Below are positions 1-7,093 of a stretch of 10,301 nucleotides of DNA, in pieces (the first letter of the stretch is position 1; each line of letters starts with the position of its first letter). Origin of the DNA: an uncultured Planctomycetota bacterium. GTDB taxonomy: Bacteria > Planctomycetota > UBA1135 > GCA-002686595. The notes below the pieces were generated by a model. The model did not search any database. It saw only the letters and a list, made by a program, of their open reading frames with translations, and was not told where the DNA came from. The stretch spans positions 1 through 10,301 of the forward strand of contig CAIKQM010000329.1 of assembly GCA_903829565.1 (NCBI GenBank). Reading direction: 5' to 3'. Both the position numbers and the translations under genes were made by a program.

Positions 1-159
1 CGCGTGCTCGTGCAAGTGCGGATGGATCAACTTGACAGCGAGTTGCGTGCCTGCAGGGCAATCAGGCAGGTCGCGCAACAGCACGGCCTGCCAGACGCGG
101 CCACTGGCTCCGCTGCCGACTTCGCGCAGCAGGCGAAACGGTACTTGCTCAGCCGCCAT
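1..159 (-). CDS. Serine/threonine protein kinase, N-terminal fragment (runs off left edge)
   Basis: The minus-strand frame opens at an ATG at 159-157 and stays open to base 1, giving 53 residues. The fragment begins like a Hanks-type kinase N-lobe. It has FRLLREVGSGASGRVW at residues 8-23, where GSGASG (15-20) and V22 match the glycine-rich ATP-binding loop (GxGxxGxV). It then has LAVKLIHPHL at 40-49, where K43 fits the beta-3 lysine that positions ATP phosphates. By family knowledge such proteins phosphorylate Ser/Thr on substrates, often with a C-terminal membrane and sensor part; none of that is visible here. The start overlaps the stop of the upstream HMA-like gene by 11 bp (ATGGCGGCTGA), so the two are probably translated from one mRNA. 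A GGAG lies about 10 nt before the ATG. The catalytic loop (HRD) and DFG motif would lie outside the window, so activity cannot be judged. Confidence 0.85.
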   Translation of the reverse strand, partial: MAAEQVPFRLLREVGSGASGRVWQAVLLRDLPDCPAGTQLAVKLIHPHLHEHA

Positions 160-1144
160 CGGCCGGCGGCTCCGCAGGTTGCGCGGTTTGCTTCTCGATG
201 GTCAGGGGCTTGAGCAGCTCTTTGTCGAGCAGCTCCCACACCGGCGTGGTGTCAAAGCGCACACGCGGAGCATCCAGCGCATTGCCAGCACTCTGAGCGG
301 CCGCATCTGCGAAGCCTTTGAACTCTTCCGGGATAGGCAGCTCGGCCGGCATGCCGGAGACGCGCACGCCTTCGAGCGCCACTTCCATGGCGAGAGTCTT
401 GGAACCCACATCGACCACAGCGCGCTTCACGCAGGTCAACTTGAGCAGCGCCTTCTCCAACCGCTTGGCGATCGTCTCATCGAGCGTGCCCTCGAGGCGC
501 CAAGTGAAGGAGTGGACGACGAGCTTGCCAATGTCGCCACGCCCGAACGGTTGTCCAAGTTTCTTGACACGATCCGCGATCTGTTCGGCGTCTAGTTTAC
601 TTGGCACATGGAAGAACTGGCTGAAGCCCAGCAAGGTCTCACACCAGCGCAAGTCAGCACTGGTACCGAGCAACCAATCGCGCGAGCTGAGTCCGAAGGC
701 CCCGCCCTGGCCTCCAAAGTTCTGTTGCGGTCCTTGGAAACAGGTTGCGGCCACTTCATCGGCCTTGAACCCGCCGCGCTCCAGAGCGCGTTCCACATCC
801 TTCTTCTTGACCGTGGCCGGTGCCTCGACTGCGAGGAACTGCAGCTTCGGTCGCGAGCTGGTCGACACCGGACCATAGGTGATGCGGCACAGCGCCTTGT
901 CGCTCTTCAACTCCTGGAAGGCCTTTGTCAAAGCCTCGGGCTTGGCCTCGCCTTCGACGGCGAAGAAGTGCTGCACCGCCACCGGGCGTTCGGCCGGATA
1001 GAGGTCCACATCCTTCATCAGCTCGGTCATCGACGGCACGCGCGGCATACGCGGCTGCTGACCACCTTGTCCACCCTGACCGCCTTGTCCGGCCTGAGGG
1101 GGGAGCACAGCAACAGCTACACACAGGAGGGCGTTGGCGAACAT
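149..1144 (-). CDS. Secreted protein with two degenerate HMA-like (ferredoxin-fold) halves, unknown function
   Basis: A 331-residue protein that I do not recognise as a named family. Residues 4-14 form a short hydrophobic stretch suggesting export, although the n-region has no basic residue. A GGQ-repeat linker follows at 19-30. Two regions read as the beta-alpha-beta-beta-alpha pattern of heavy-metal-associated domains. The first is residues 56-128, with predicted helices KPEALTKAFQELK and KKDVERALERGGF. The second is residues 207-263, containing LEKALLKLTCVKRAVVDVGSK. Neither has the metal-binding CxxC; cysteines at 86, 135, 168 and 238 are isolated. A metal role is therefore not supported, and a structural or binding role is more likely. 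The C-terminal 40 residues are Pro/Glu-rich. The gene is first in an apparent two-gene unit with the protein kinase and divergent from cysS. The start is uncertain because the best Shine-Dalgarno sequence serves an out-of-frame ATG at 1163. Confidence 0.75.
   Translation of the reverse strand: MFANALLCVAVAVLPPQAGQGGQGGQGGQQPRMPRVPSMTELMKDVDLYPAERPVAVQHFFAVEGEAKPEALTKAFQELKSDKALCRITYGPVSTSSRPKLQFLAVEAPATVKKKDVERALERGGFKADEVAATCFQGPQQNFGGQGGAFGLSSRDWLLGTSADLRWCETLLGFSQFFHVPSKLDAEQIADRVKKLGQPFGRGDIGKLVVHSFTWRLEGTLDETIAKRLEKALLKLTCVKRAVVDVGSKTLAMEVALEGVRVSGMPAELPIPEEFKGFADAAAQSAGNALDAPRVRFDTTPVWELLDKELLKPLTIEKQTAQPAEPPADGG
1055..1096 (-). repeat. GGQ-encoding short tandem repeat
   Basis: Near-identical 9-base units, GGA-CAA-GGN alternating with GGT-CAG-GGN on the minus strand, encode a (GGQ)n run just after the hydrophobic leader of the secreted protein. 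It is probably a flexible spacer between the export signal and the folded part. Such units can vary in copy number by slippage. Confidence 0.6.
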
Positions 1145-1165
1145 AAGGCCCCAAGTTTGCCATAG

Positions 1166-1174
1166 CCCACCTCC
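1166..1174 (-). promoter_or_regulatory. Strong Shine-Dalgarno-like GGAGGTGGG, start-deciding and conflicting
   Basis: On the minus strand GGAGG is followed after 6 nt by an ATG at 1163-1161. That ATG is one base out of frame with the secreted protein, whose first in-frame ATG (1144-1142) lies 25 nt beyond GGAGG. Translation from the 1163 ATG in its own frame gives an Arg/Cys-rich sequence that looks like a shadow. Removing one base of the GGGGCC run at 1147-1152 would join it to the real frame. Confidence 0.5.
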
Positions 1175-1242
1175 AGTTGCAGCGTACGACCCGCTGGAGC
1201 TGAACCCTTGATGCTGGACTCAGGTCAGGGGATCATGCCTCC

Positions 1243-1257
1243 TGCGTGCTGCACGCA
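1243..1257. repeat. Perfect 15-bp palindrome in the cysS upstream region
   Basis: TGCGTGC, one T, then GCACGCA: 7-bp arms around a single base, in the 153-bp gap between the divergent secreted-protein and cysS genes. It could be an operator for a dimeric regulator or a chance palindrome in GC-rich DNA. Nothing else in this gap is convincing; a TTGATG/GATCAT pair with a 17-bp spacer (1208-1236) is only a weak promoter match. Confidence 0.35.
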
Positions 1258-1297
1258 TCCGCGCGCCACGCGCCCCACGCACCGCTAGAGGCTCTCC

Positions 1298-2719
1298 GTG
1301 ACCTTCGTCGTTTACAACACGCTCACTCGCCACAAGGAACCGTTCCGCCCGCTCGAGAGTGGCGTGGTGCGCATGTACAACTGCGGTCCGACCGTCTATG
1401 GCCGCGCGCACATCGGCAACTTCCGCGCGTACATCTTTGCGGACACGCTGCGGCGCTGGTTGGAGTGCTCGGGTGTGACGGTCAAGCAGGTGATGAACAT
1501 CACCGATGTCGGACACTTGCTGGACGACGCCGACGAAGGCGAAGACAAGATCGAGTCGCAGGCCAAGAAGGAGAATCGCGATCCTTGGGAGATCAGCCGT
1601 CATTGGACGCGGCTCTTCATGGAGGACATTCACAAGCTCGGGATCGAGCCTGCGATGGTCTACCCTAAGGCCAGCGAGCACATCCCCGAGATGGTGGAGA
1701 TGATCGAAGGTTTGCTCCAGAAGGGCTACGCCTACCAAGCTGGTGAGGATGTCTACTTTGAAGTGGCGCGCTTCCCGCGCTACGGCCGGCTGTCGGGCAA
1801 CACGGTCAGTGAGCTGGACGCAGGTGCGCGCATTGAAGTGCGCGAAGAGAAGCGTCACCCCGCGGACTTTGCGCTGTGGAAGAGTGACGCGCGCCACATC
1901 ATGAAGTGGCCCACGCGCTTTGGTGAGCACGGGTTCCCGGGCTGGCACATCGAGTGCTCGGCGATGGCGCGCAAGCACCTCGGTGATCGCATCGACATCC
2001 ACACGGGCGGGGAGGACAATGTGTTCCCGCACCACGAATGTGAGATCGCCCAGACGGAGTGCTTCACCGGTGCGCCTTTCGCGAACTATTGGATGCACAC
2101 CAAGTTCTTGCAGGTCGATGGCGGCAAGATGAGCAAGCGCCTCGGCAACTGCTACTCCATCGACGATGTGGTGGCCAAGGGCTATGAGCCGCGCGCCTTG
2201 CGCTTCTGCCTGTTGCGTGGTCAGTACCGCACACCCTTGAACTTCACTTGGGCCATCATGGACGAGTCGAAGAGCGTGCTGGAGAACTTGGATGATTTGG
2301 CCGCGCGCTTGCGCCGTGCGATGACCGGGCATGGTGCGGCGGCCAGCAGCGAAGCCGGCTTGGAACTCGTGGAAGAGTGTCAAGCCGAGTTTACAGAGGC
2401 CATGGATGATGACCTCAACACTCCGCGTGCGGTCGCGGCCTTGATGCAACTGCGTACGGCTGTGTTGGAAGAGCGCTTGGGTGCCTCGGCGGCTGCCGCC
2501 GCCAACCAGTTCTTGGTGCACACCGCGAACAAGGTGCTGGGCTGCGTGCGCGTGGAGGAAGAGTCCTTGGATGCCGAGATCGAGCGTGCGATTGCCGCGC
2601 GCCAAGACGCGCGCAAGCGCAAGGACTTTCAGGCCTCCGACCGCATCCGTGACGAGTTGCTCGCCAAGGGGATCGTGCTGGAAGACACGCCCAAAGGCGT
2701 CATTTGGAAACGGAAGTAA
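1298..2719 (+). CDS. cysS: Cysteinyl-tRNA synthetase
   Basis: This 473-residue class I aminoacyl-tRNA synthetase charges tRNA-Cys with cysteine in the cytoplasm. It starts with YNTLTRHKEPFRPL at residues 6-19 and MYNCGPTVYG at 26-35, then the HIGH-type motif HIGN at 38-41 and the KMSKR loop at 277-281, both needed for ATP-dependent cysteine activation. The zinc ligands that select cysteine are all present: C29, C220 (WHIEC), H245 and E249 (FPHHECE), with the same spacing as the E. coli enzyme. The C-terminal anticodon-binding part ends with the expected RKRKDFQASDRIRDELLAKG-type segment. The length is slightly above the usual 460 or so. The start is GTG at 1298, preceded by a TAGAGG Shine-Dalgarno-like sequence; an upstream ATG at 1246 is in another frame. 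The 3' end overlaps the convergent acyltransferase/synthetase gene by 20 bp. Confidence 0.98.
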   Translation: MTFVVYNTLTRHKEPFRPLESGVVRMYNCGPTVYGRAHIGNFRAYIFADTLRRWLECSGVTVKQVMNITDVGHLLDDADEGEDKIESQAKKENRDPWEISRHWTRLFMEDIHKLGIEPAMVYPKASEHIPEMVEMIEGLLQKGYAYQAGEDVYFEVARFPRYGRLSGNTVSELDAGARIEVREEKRHPADFALWKSDARHIMKWPTRFGEHGFPGWHIECSAMARKHLGDRIDIHTGGEDNVFPHHECEIAQTECFTGAPFANYWMHTKFLQVDGGKMSKRLGNCYSIDDVVAKGYEPRALRFCLLRGQYRTPLNFTWAIMDESKSVLENLDDLAARLRRAMTGHGAAASSEAGLELVEECQAEFTEAMDDDLNTPRAVAALMQLRTAVLEERLGASAAAAANQFLVHTANKVLGCVRVEEESLDAEIERAIAARQDARKRKDFQASDRIRDELLAKGIVLEDTPKGVIWKRK

Positions 2720-4991
2720 GCTCCTGAGCGAGCTGTTTGAGTGCGCGTAGATCGAGCTTGCCCGTGCCCAGCACCGGGATGGCGGTCACGCGCACGCAAT
2801 GCTCGCGGCGCGGGATCCACAAGTTGGGCAGACCGGCTTTGCTCAGCCCGGCGAGCGCTGTGTCGAGCACGCTCTCGTCCGCCGTGTGCAGCACCACCAA
2901 GCGCTCTCCGCGACGCTCATCGGCAAGGGCTGTGACGGCGAAGGTCGGATAGACGGCATCGGCCGCAGCATGCAAGGTCTCTTCGATGCGACCGTGCGGC
3001 ACCATCTCGCCCGCAATCTTCGAGAAGCGTGACAACCGATCGGTGATCCACACATAGCCGTCCAAGTCGATGCGCGCGATGTCGCCGGTGCGGTACCAAC
3101 CATCCTGCAGGACTTCGGCTGTCAAATCCGGACGACCCAGATAGCCCGACATCACATTCGCACCTTTGACAAGCAACATGCCTGGCGTGTTGTGGGGCAA
3201 GCCCTCGCCGGTGTCCGGATTGACCACACGCACTGCCACCCCCAAGAGCGGATGTCCCACACTTCCGCGCCGCCAATGGCGCCGCTCCGGCGATGTGTCG
3301 CGCGCGGCTGGCACGCTGACGGCGATCACCGGTGAGCACTCTGTGGCGCCGTAGCCTTCGATGGGGGCCAAGCCAAAGCGATCCTCAAACGCATCCGCCA
3401 CGGCATTGGTCAAGCGCTCGGCGCCTGCCAGGGCGATGCGCAACGAAGCGAACTGTTCGGGCGGGACCTTCTTGGTGTACATCGACAGGAAGGTCGGTGT
3501 CGCAATCAAGATGGTGACGCGCTCGTCCGAGACCATGCGTCCGATCGTCTCCACATCCAAGGGATTGGCGTGACAGGCGAGGCCGATGCCGTTCTCCAAC
3601 GCGAACCATGTCGCGAAGTAACCGAAGCTGTGAAAGAGCGGCAGAATGCCCAGCAGGCAATCACCTGTTTCGAGGTGCACCACCTGCGCCACGCCCGCCA
3701 AGTTGGCGTCGAGATTGCGATGGGTGAGCGGCACACCCTTCGGTTCACCTGTCGAGCCGCTGGAGAAGATGATGGTGGCCACATCATCCATGCCGATGCG
3801 CCGCGGTGCTCCGCAGTAGCGCTCCAGCCAGCCGATCGGCAAGCACAGCGCGGCGCAGACTGCGGCCAAGCGCTGGCGTGGCCCGATGCGACGCGCCACA
3901 TCCTCGGCCCACACGGGTTCCAGGCCCGCGGGCAGTTCGAGGCGCGCCTTCTGCAAGAACACTTTGGAGGTCAAGACGCGTGTCAAGTTAGCTTGACGGG
4001 CCGCCGAGCCCATGCCGGCGGGGCCAGCGGTGTAGTTCAAGTTGACGATCGTGCGGCCTGCGAGCGCCGCTGCGGCTTGCACCACCACACCTGCCACCGA
4101 AGGCGGCAACAACACGCCTACGGTCTCGCCGGGTTGCCAAGTCGCGCGCATGGCACGCGCTAGGGCAATCGCGCCCACCAAGGCTTCGTAGCGTCGGATG
4201 CCGCCGCGTAGCGGATCGTAGACAGCGCGCCGCCACGGCCTGCGTCGCACGGACTTCACAAAGCCGTGATGCAGCGGTGTGCGCTTCGGCGCTTGGGCTT
4301 GCCACGCACGCTCGCCCAGATCGGCCACCGCGCGCCGCACGGTGTGCATGTCCGTGTCATCGGCAAGAGCGCTTCCAAACCACACATCGGCTTGTTGCGG
4401 CACTTCCTCCGGCAGTGTCCACCACGCACGCTCGCGTGTGGCGCTGAAGCCACCGCTCCAGGCACGCCCGCACCAGACCGGCACAATGCTGGCCCCCGTA
4501 CCGCGAGCCAGATGCTCGACACCGCGTTGAAAGGGCAGCAACACGCCGCGTCGCCCAAGCTCACCACCGGCGTAGACGCACACGACCTCGCCAGCGCGCA
4601 GCAGCGCACTCACCTTGCGCAAGTCGCGCAGCGTCTGCTTAAGCGGCGCCGAGGCATCGACTCCGACTGCGCCGAGTGCACGCAACAGCGGTCCGAGCGA
4701 GCGATCTTGCAGCGTTTCCAGCGGCGCTACGAAGCGCACGCGGCGGGGGACATAGGCCGCAATCAGCAACGCATCGACAAAATCCACATGATTGGGCACG
4801 AGCAGCACGCCCTGACGCTGCTTGGGACTCAGTGCGGTCAGGTCCTTCAGACCTTCGACTCGCGTGCGGAACAGCACGCTGAGCATGAGCCGCAGAGCTA
4901 AGCGCACCGGGTCGCGCGGCAGCAGGAAGACAAGGAACAAGGGCGCCAGAGGCACAAGCAGCCACCACCAATGCGTTTGGACGCCCTCCAT
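2700..4991 (-). CDS. Aas-like fused acyltransferase / acyl-ACP (acyl-CoA) synthetase
   Basis: A 763-residue two-domain protein. Residues 8-24 form a hydrophobic, probably membrane-embedded segment. Residues 60-180 are a PlsC-type acyltransferase domain with NHVDFVDA (HX4D: H68, D73) and LLPFQRG/IVPV blocks. However, the usual FPEG is YAGG (140-143), losing the glutamate. Residues 260-763 are an AMP-forming ligase: P-loop SSGSTGEPKG (410-419), GYGATECSP (546-554), YRTGD (633-637), DRLSRFSKIAGE (651-662) and the C-terminal catalytic lysine K745 in GTGKLDLRAL. The family activates fatty acids with ATP and, in Aas, re-acylates lysophospholipid at the inner membrane. Unlike some homologues it has no MFS flippase domain. 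The ligase looks active; acyltransferase activity is doubtful. The ATG at 4991 has GGAG 5 nt upstream. The C-terminus overlaps the 3' end of cysS. Substrate (acyl-ACP or acyl-CoA) cannot be decided here, so no symbol is given. Confidence 0.9.
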   Translation of the reverse strand: MEGVQTHWWWLLVPLAPLFLVFLLPRDPVRLALRLMLSVLFRTRVEGLKDLTALSPKQRQGVLLVPNHVDFVDALLIAAYVPRRVRFVAPLETLQDRSLGPLLRALGAVGVDASAPLKQTLRDLRKVSALLRAGEVVCVYAGGELGRRGVLLPFQRGVEHLARGTGASIVPVWCGRAWSGGFSATRERAWWTLPEEVPQQADVWFGSALADDTDMHTVRRAVADLGERAWQAQAPKRTPLHHGFVKSVRRRPWRRAVYDPLRGGIRRYEALVGAIALARAMRATWQPGETVGVLLPPSVAGVVVQAAAALAGRTIVNLNYTAGPAGMGSAARQANLTRVLTSKVFLQKARLELPAGLEPVWAEDVARRIGPRQRLAAVCAALCLPIGWLERYCGAPRRIGMDDVATIIFSSGSTGEPKGVPLTHRNLDANLAGVAQVVHLETGDCLLGILPLFHSFGYFATWFALENGIGLACHANPLDVETIGRMVSDERVTILIATPTFLSMYTKKVPPEQFASLRIALAGAERLTNAVADAFEDRFGLAPIEGYGATECSPVIAVSVPAARDTSPERRHWRRGSVGHPLLGVAVRVVNPDTGEGLPHNTPGMLLVKGANVMSGYLGRPDLTAEVLQDGWYRTGDIARIDLDGYVWITDRLSRFSKIAGEMVPHGRIEETLHAAADAVYPTFAVTALADERRGERLVVLHTADESVLDTALAGLSKAGLPNLWIPRREHCVRVTAIPVLGTGKLDLRALKQLAQELTSVSK
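3982..3997. repeat. Dyad GTCAAG-N4-CTTGAC, copy 1 (inside the Aas-like gene)
   Basis: Perfect 6-bp arms around TTAG. On the coding (minus) strand it spells the RQANLT segment of the ligase domain (residues 332-337). A further GTCAAG lies at 3970-3975. The same dyad recurs at 7028 and 7608. Confidence 0.55.
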
Positions 4992-5182
4992 GAGGCTCCA
5001 GAGTAGGCCTTTGCTTCCCCCTAGGGAACCCGCGCGCGGTTGGAGCCGTCAACAAGCGGAAGTCTTTTCCAGCAGGGCTCAAAGGAGTGCAGCCTCCGGC
5101 GGCTTTGCGCGACTCGAACCTAATCCGGCCCGGCTAGGCTCGTTGTCGTCTATCCCAAATCGCGGATGGCGGTTAGGCTTCA

Positions 5183-5197
5183 AGGGTCTCTGACCCT
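5183..5197. repeat. Short inverted repeat AGGGTC-TCT-GACCCT upstream of the PQQ dehydrogenase
   Basis: Perfect 6-bp arms with a 3-nt centre, ending 39 bp before the dehydrogenase ATG, in the 245-bp divergent intergenic region 4992-5236. It could be an operator or a 5'-UTR hairpin. I found no convincing -35/-10 pair and no RNA gene in this region. Confidence 0.35.
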
Positions 5198-5236
5198 CCT
5201 ATCCAAGACTGCCTACAAGCTCGACCTCGAGGCTCC

Positions 5237-7000
5237 ATGCTCTTCAAGAAGCTGTCACTGATGCTCGCCAGCGTTGCCGCGCTCTGCGTTGGCTCCGCCG
5301 AAGCCCAAACCCCGATCACCACCACGCGCGTGGCCGCCGGCCTGTCGTCGCCGGTGGGCGTGACCCACGTGCCCGGTGATACGGCGCGCTTGTTCATCAT
5401 CGAGCAAGGCTCGGCCGGCACGGCTCGCATCAAGATCCTCAACCTGGCGACCAACACGGTCAACGCCACCCCGTTCTTGACCATCAGCGGCATCTCGACC
5501 GGTGGTGAGCGCGGTCTGTTGGGCTTGGCCTTCCACCCCAACTACGCGCAGAACGGCAAGTTCTATGTGTATGTATCGTCGACGGCCTCGGCCAACGCCG
5601 TGCGTAGCTACACGGTCAGCGCTGCCGACCCCAACCTCGCCGATGCGGCCAGCGTGCAGACGCTGTTGACGATGGCGGACCCGTTCAGCAACCACAACGG
5701 CGGTTGGATCGGCTTCGGGCCGGACGGCTTCCTGTACATCGCCACGGGTGATGGTGGTTCGGCCAACGACCCCAACGGTGCGGGCCAGAACAACAACCAG
5801 CTCTTGGGCAAGATGCTGCGCATCAATGTGAACGTCGACGACTTCCCGGCCGACGCAGCGCGCAACTACGGCATCCCGGCCGGCAACCCGTTTGCCGCTG
5901 GTGGTGGTTCCGCAGAGATTTGGCTGACGGGTTTGCGTAACCCGTGGCGCAATGACTTCGACAACCTCACGGGTGACTTGTACATCGGTGATGTCGGTCA
6001 GAACGCCGTCGAGGAGATCTCCTTCGCGCCGGCAGGCGTGGGTGGCCTCAACTACGGTTGGCGCTGCATGGAGGGCACCAGCTGCACGGGTTTGACGGGC
6101 TGCACCTGCAACGCGCCGACGCTGCGTTTGCCGATCCAAACCTACAGCCACAGCTTGGGCTGCTCGGTCACGGGCGGCGTGATCTACCGCGGCACCGACA
6201 TCTGTGACCTGTCGGGCACGTACTTCTACGGCGACTACTGCACCTCGCGCATTTGGTCGTTCCGTTACAGCGGCTCGGGCGCGATCACGAACTTCCAAGA
6301 TCGCACCACGCAACTTGACCCGGTGGGCACGGTGGCGATCAACTCGCCGACCAGCTTCGGTGAAGACGCGCGCGGCGAGATGTACATCGTCGACTTCGGC
6401 GGCGAGATCTTCAAAGTCGTGCCGGCTACGGCACCCGCTGATTGCAACGGCAACGGCATCGGTGACCTGTGCGACATTGGTGCGGGCACCTCGCAGGACT
6501 CGAACGGCGACAGCGTGCCGGACGAATGCCAGACGACGGTGACGGCGTACTGCTTCGGTGACGGCAGCGGCACCGCCTGCCCCTGCGGCAACGTAGGTGC
6601 GGTCGGCAATGGTTGCCCGAACTCGGTCAATGCTCAGGGTGCGCGTCTCGCCACCACGGGTGTGCCGAGCTTGGCTTCCGATACGCTGACCTTGGTGGGC
6701 AGCGGCATGGCGAACAGCAGCGCGCTCTACTTCCAAGGCACGACGCGTGCCAATGGTGGCTTGGGTACGACCTTCGGTGACGGTCTGCGTTGCGCAGCCG
6801 GCTCCGTGGTGCGTTTGGGCACGCGCACGAACAGTGTGGGTGGCTCGTCCTTCCCGAGCATCTTTGACCTGCCGCTCGGCTTCGTGGTGGGCACGCCGGG
6901 CACGCGCACCTACCAGGTGTGGTACCGCAACGCGGCGGTGTTCTGCAACGCCGAGACCTTCAACCTCACCAACGGTGTGGAAGTGGTCTGGGTGCCCTGA
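5237..7000 (+). CDS. Exported PQQ-dependent glucose/sorbosone dehydrogenase-like protein with Cys-rich C-terminal module
   Basis: A 587-residue exported protein. The signal peptide is MLFKKLSLMLASVAALCVGSAEA, with probable cleavage after A23. Residues 30-397 resemble the soluble quinoprotein beta-propeller (GSDH family). They include GERGLLGLAFHP (90-100), NHNGGWIGFGPDGFLYIATGDGG (152-174, H153 aligning with the catalytic histidine region), LRNPWRNDF (233-241) and NYGW (272-275). By family, it would oxidise a sugar or other alcohol outside the cytoplasm using PQQ and calcium; the substrate is unknown. Residues 402-431 form two Asp/Asn-rich units (DCNGNGIGDLCD and DSNGDSVPDEC) resembling calcium-binding type-3 repeats. 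Residues 438-587 form a separate module opening YCFGDGSGTACPCGN, which I recall as recurrent in secreted planctomycete proteins and of unknown role. The ATG at 5237 has GAGG 5 nt upstream. Codon use is strongly biased (Asn mostly AAC), suggesting high expression. Confidence 0.88.
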   Translation: MLFKKLSLMLASVAALCVGSAEAQTPITTTRVAAGLSSPVGVTHVPGDTARLFIIEQGSAGTARIKILNLATNTVNATPFLTISGISTGGERGLLGLAFHPNYAQNGKFYVYVSSTASANAVRSYTVSAADPNLADAASVQTLLTMADPFSNHNGGWIGFGPDGFLYIATGDGGSANDPNGAGQNNNQLLGKMLRINVNVDDFPADAARNYGIPAGNPFAAGGGSAEIWLTGLRNPWRNDFDNLTGDLYIGDVGQNAVEEISFAPAGVGGLNYGWRCMEGTSCTGLTGCTCNAPTLRLPIQTYSHSLGCSVTGGVIYRGTDICDLSGTYFYGDYCTSRIWSFRYSGSGAITNFQDRTTQLDPVGTVAINSPTSFGEDARGEMYIVDFGGEIFKVVPATAPADCNGNGIGDLCDIGAGTSQDSNGDSVPDECQTTVTAYCFGDGSGTACPCGNVGAVGNGCPNSVNAQGARLATTGVPSLASDTLTLVGSGMANSSALYFQGTTRANGGLGTTFGDGLRCAAGSVVRLGTRTNSVGGSSFPSIFDLPLGFVVGTPGTRTYQVWYRNAAVFCNAETFNLTNGVEVVWVP

Positions 7001-7022
7001 TCACAGGGCTTGACCCTTCGTC

Positions 7023-7048
7023 TGACCGTCAAGTGGACTTGACGGTCA
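7023..7048 (+). terminator. Hairpin 1 after the PQQ dehydrogenase gene; contains dyad copy 2
   Basis: TGACCGTCAAG and CTTGACGGTCA pair perfectly (11 bp) around the loop TGGA, 23 bp past the stop codon. No U-run follows, so it is not a classical intrinsic terminator on its own. Its core, GTCAAG-TGGA-CTTGAC (7028-7043), is the same dyad found inside two coding regions, so a protein-binding role is an alternative. Confidence 0.5.
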
Positions 7049-7060
7049 AATAGACTCTAC

Positions 7061-7093
7061 AGCAAGGCTGTCCTCTTCGAGGGCAGCCTTGCT
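7061..7093 (+). terminator. Hairpin 2, strong stem-loop between the dehydrogenase and cytochrome genes
   Basis: AGCAAGGCTGTCCTC (7061-7075) pairs with GAGGGCAGCCTTGCT (7079-7093) over 15 bp with one G-U wobble and a 3-nt loop. It lies 61 bp after the dehydrogenase stop and 46 bp before the next ATG. The stem is very stable but is followed by CGCTTGAGG, not a T-run. It probably ends or attenuates the dehydrogenase transcript, or protects its 3' end. Confidence 0.6.

Noticed and set aside
32..595. 187-codon plus-strand frame across the kinase and HMA-like genes
   Set aside because: It is antisense to two genes supported by motifs and has no domain signature.
756..1163. 135-codon minus frame with the good Shine-Dalgarno sequence
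   Set aside because: The protein is Arg/Gly/Cys-rich and is the +1 shadow of the secreted protein; only its start context is interesting.
1208..1236. TTGATG / GATCAT promoter-like pair upstream of cysS
   Set aside because: Only 4 of 6 matches in each box; too weak in GC-rich DNA to annotate.
1220..2605. 461-codon open frame on the minus strand opposite cysS
   Set aside because: It lies entirely antisense to a well-supported cysS and yields a low-complexity, His/Arg/Val-rich sequence with no domain; long antisense frames are expected in GC-rich DNA.
5027..5041. AACC-N7-GGTT inverted repeat with CGCGCGC centre
   Set aside because: Four-base arms around a self-complementary GC run are expected by chance.
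5255..6736. 493-codon open frame antisense to the PQQ dehydrogenase
   Set aside because: Composition is dominated by Ala, Arg, Val and Asp with no recognisable motif, mirroring the codon bias of the real gene.
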